DNA of 64,000 nucleotides from Carboxydocella thermautotrophica (lineage in GTDB: Bacteria > Bacillota > GCA-003054495 > Carboxydocellales > Carboxydocellaceae): NCBI GenBank assembly GCA_003054495.1, contig CP028514.1, forward strand, positions 1,713,501 through 1,777,500. The letters are read 5' to 3'. The translations under genes and the position numbers were made by a program. The notes below the pieces were generated by a model. The model did not search any database and had not been told where the DNA came from. It was given only the letters and a program-made list of their open reading frames with translations. This document shows positions 62,213 through 64,000 of this stretch, piece after piece (within the stretch, counting starts at the first letter, position 1; every line of letters begins with the position of its first letter).

Positions 62213-63418
62213 ATGCACGTCGTGGGGCTAATTACCGAATATAATCCCTTTCATAATGGCCATGCCTGGCATCTGCATGAAGCCAAACGTTTATCCGCCG
62301 CTGATTTCGTCCTGTGTGTCATGTCCGGTTCTTTTGTGCAGCGAGGGGAACCGGCTGTACTGGATAAATGGACCCGGGCCCAGATGGCCATCGCTGCCGG
62401 TGCCGATGTGGTACTGGAATTACCGGTAGCCTTTGTACTGCGTTCTGCCGGTACTTTTGCCAGAGGGGCTGTCCAGGTTTTAGCTGCAACCGGGGTAATC
62501 ACTCATCTTTGTTTCGGCTCGGAAAGCGGCCAGCTGCAGCCCTTACAGGAAGTGGCTGATCTTCTGGATGAGGGCTGGTGGGAAAAGGATGTCGGAGAAT
62601 TAATCCGTCAGGGCCACAGCTTTCCCAAAGCCCGCTATCTGGCTATGAAACAGCCGGAAGCCCTGGCTACTCCCAACAACATTCTGGGCGTGGAGTACCT
62701 GCGGGCCATCAAGAAAATGAATCTGGACTGGGAAGTATTTACCATACCCCGGCGTCAGGCCCATTACCATGATGAAGAACTGCCTGCTGCTACCGAAAGG
62801 GAAACCATTGCTTCTGCCACAGCTGTACGCAAAGCCTGGCAGGAAAAGGGAACAGCCCCCCTCGCGTATTTGCCCGTGCCTACCTGGCCTTACCTGCAAG
62901 AGGCTGTTGAGCAAGGCCGGGGTCCAGTATTCATGGACAGGCTCTGGCCTTTTCTCTGCTGGCAGCTGCGTCAGGATGGAGCAGAAAGCCGTTTGCTGGC
63001 TACCGTTGATGGAGAAAGGGCCCTGGTCAACCGGATCTTCAATGCCGTCACTGTAGCGGGCAGCTGGCAGGAACTGGTACAACTGACCAAAACCAAAGCC
63101 TATACCTGGACCCGGATTCAAAGGGTATTATGCCAGTTTTTGCTGAATTTTACCCGGGAAGAGGCAAATAACTGGGATGAAACCGGCCCAGCCTACCTCA
63201 GGCTGCTGGCCTATTCCCAGCGGGGGCGGCAATTGTTAAAGCAAATAAAAAAGGCCGGGAGCCTGCCCCTGGTTACTCGTACCACTCCCTGGCGTTACCA
63301 CCGGCAAATGCGCCTGGATAGTCTGGCTACTGATTTGCACTCTCTCCTCTGGCCCCAGCCCTTGCCCCGCCCTGGTCTGGACTGGCGGCGCTGGCCCACC
63401 GGGCCAACAGGTTCCTGA
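62213..63418 (+). CDS. tmcAL: tRNA(Met) cytidine acetate ligase
   Basis: 401 residues. The nucleotidyltransferase motif GLITEYNPFHNGHAWHLHEA near 4 (HxGH-like) and CVMSGSFVQRGEPAVLDKW near 33 define the TmcAL/YlbM family, which acetylates the wobble cytidine of elongator tRNA-Met. AGGAGG sits seven bases upstream. The 3' end overlaps the end of the convergent patatin-like gene by 92 bp. Confidence 0.94.
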   Translation: MHVVGLITEYNPFHNGHAWHLHEAKRLSAADFVLCVMSGSFVQRGEPAVLDKWTRAQMAIAAGADVVLELPVAFVLRSAGTFARGAVQVLAATGVITHLCFGSESGQLQPLQEVADLLDEGWWEKDVGELIRQGHSFPKARYLAMKQPEALATPNNILGVEYLRAIKKMNLDWEVFTIPRRQAHYHDEELPAATERETIASATAVRKAWQEKGTAPLAYLPVPTWPYLQEAVEQGRGPVFMDRLWPFLCWQLRQDGAESRLLATVDGERALVNRIFNAVTVAGSWQELVQLTKTKAYTWTRIQRVLCQFLLNFTREEANNWDETGPAYLRLLAYSQRGRQLLKQIKKAGSLPLVTRTTPWRYHRQMRLDSLATDLHSLLWPQPLPRPGLDWRRWPTGPTGS

Positions 63419-64000
63419 TGCCGGGCAGAGCCTGACGGGCTGTTTCTTCTCCCAAACGGATTAATTCTTCATAACAGTGAAAATCCCAGGAACCGATGTG
63501 TCCCAGTTGCGGTGTAATTAGCAAATCCGCTTCTTGTGGCAGGGTCTGACAAATCTGGCGCTCCAGAATCTCAATGCTCTGAATCGCCACTTCCCATAAT
63601 TTCTCCGCCCGGTTATCAGCCAGGCCAAAGCGCACATCCACCCCGATAACCAGGTCTGCTCCCAGCTGACGAGCCATGCGAGCCGGCACCCGGGCGGTCA
63701 AGGCCCCATCCACCAGCCGACGCCCCTGCCAGTTTACCGGCTGGAAGACCACTGGTACAGCCGCTGAAGCCCGCAGAGCCAGGGCCAGTTCCCCCTCCTG
63801 AATAATGTACGGTTCCCCCTGATCCAAATCGGTTGCTACTACCGCCAGCGGTATCCGGGTCTGGGCAAAACTGCGCCCGCCGGTAAGCACTTTGAGAGCC
63901 TGATAAAAATTTTCCCCTTTATATAGCCCCAGCCCCCCCAATCCCAGATCCCGCCAGTTCAACTTACTGAGGGGGCCCACCAGATTAGCCAGCCAGCGGG
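63327..64000 (-). CDS. Patatin-like phospholipase family protein, partial
   Basis: The gene is cut by the right edge; 224 codons are visible. The conserved second half is present: IPLAVVATDLDQGEPYIIQEG, LALRASAAVPVVFQPVNWQG, RRLVDGALTARVPARMARQL, with DG as the catalytic Asp of the Ser-Asp dyad. The GxSxG serine motif would be beyond the edge. Family members hydrolyse acyl chains from lipids in many bacteria (RssA/YchK type). Expected length is about 260-320 residues. Confidence 0.9.
   Translation of the reverse strand, partial: RWLANLVGPLSKLNWRDLGLGGLGLYKGENFYQALKVLTGGRSFAQTRIPLAVVATDLDQGEPYIIQEGELALALRASAAVPVVFQPVNWQGRRLVDGALTARVPARMARQLGADLVIGVDVRFGLADNRAEKLWEVAIQSIEILERQICQTLPQEADLLITPQLGHIGSWDFHCYEELIRLGEETARQALPGIRNLLARWASAASPDQGGARAGARGESANQ

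Noticed and set aside
1-64000. CRISPR arrays, prophage genes, insertion sequences or rRNA genes
   Set aside because: No regularly spaced repeats, transposase or integrase motifs, terminal inverted repeats or rRNA-like sequence were seen.

Overview
The window looks like chromosomal DNA of an anaerobic, spore-forming Firmicute of the Clostridia class. The evidence is a selenocysteine-type formate dehydrogenase with its own tRNA-Sec, an acetogen-type Hdr/MvhD/MetVF methylene-tetrahydrofolate reductase cluster, phosphotransacetylase plus acetate kinase, a Bacillus-type succinate dehydrogenase, a CotS-like spore protein, and Gram-positive Shine-Dalgarno sequences. Species is not assigned; Carboxydocella or Peptococcaceae-like relatives are a guess. 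Most genes are on the minus strand.

Region 1 (1-5.7 kb): a Tat-exported formate dehydrogenase (FeS subunit cut by the left edge, catalytic subunit read through an in-frame UGA with a SECIS hairpin), a membrane-anchored regulator with Cache, HAMP and a DNA-binding domain but no kinase, the tRNA-Sec gene selC, and a ferredoxin.

Region 2 (5.7-17.2 kb): a nine-gene operon encoding a CitE-type lyase, SucC/SucD-like CoA ligase, MmgE/PrpD protein, SdhCAB, DUF1847 and an FrhB-like iron-sulfur protein. It has a near-consensus sigma-54 promoter and lies downstream of a PrpR-type sigma-54 activator. I infer catabolism of a C4/C5 dicarboxylate through a CoA thioester, with electrons passing through SDH. 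The exact substrate is unknown.

Region 3 (17.2-27.4 kb): an RND pump without an adaptor gene, an unknown helical protein, and a TRAP dicarboxylate transporter with two binding proteins, downstream of a CitA/CitB-type two-component pair. Tandem repeats precede dctP. This region probably supplies the substrate of region 2.

Region 4 (27.4-36.1 kb): a NapH-like membrane ferredoxin, a three-gene ABC-2 exporter, a chemoreceptor whose Cache domain matches the region 1 regulator, an acyl-CoA synthetase and an exported repeat protein.

Region 5 (36.1-45.9 kb): hdrC-hdrB-hdrA-mvhD-metV-metF, the methylene-THF reductase complex of the Wood-Ljungdahl methyl branch. HdrA is a very large fusion with three flavin domains. 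A second sigma-54 activator lies upstream and a candidate -24/-12 promoter sits before hdrC.

Region 6 (46-64 kb): a zinc-ribbon protein, CotS-like kinase, exported phosphoesterase/beta-propeller protein, a repair operon resembling a split AddAB plus RecJ, a radical SAM protein, decayed fatty-acid genes, yceD-rpmF, pta-ackA, tmcAL and a patatin-like protein cut by the right edge. No CRISPR array, insertion sequence, prophage or rRNA gene was seen.
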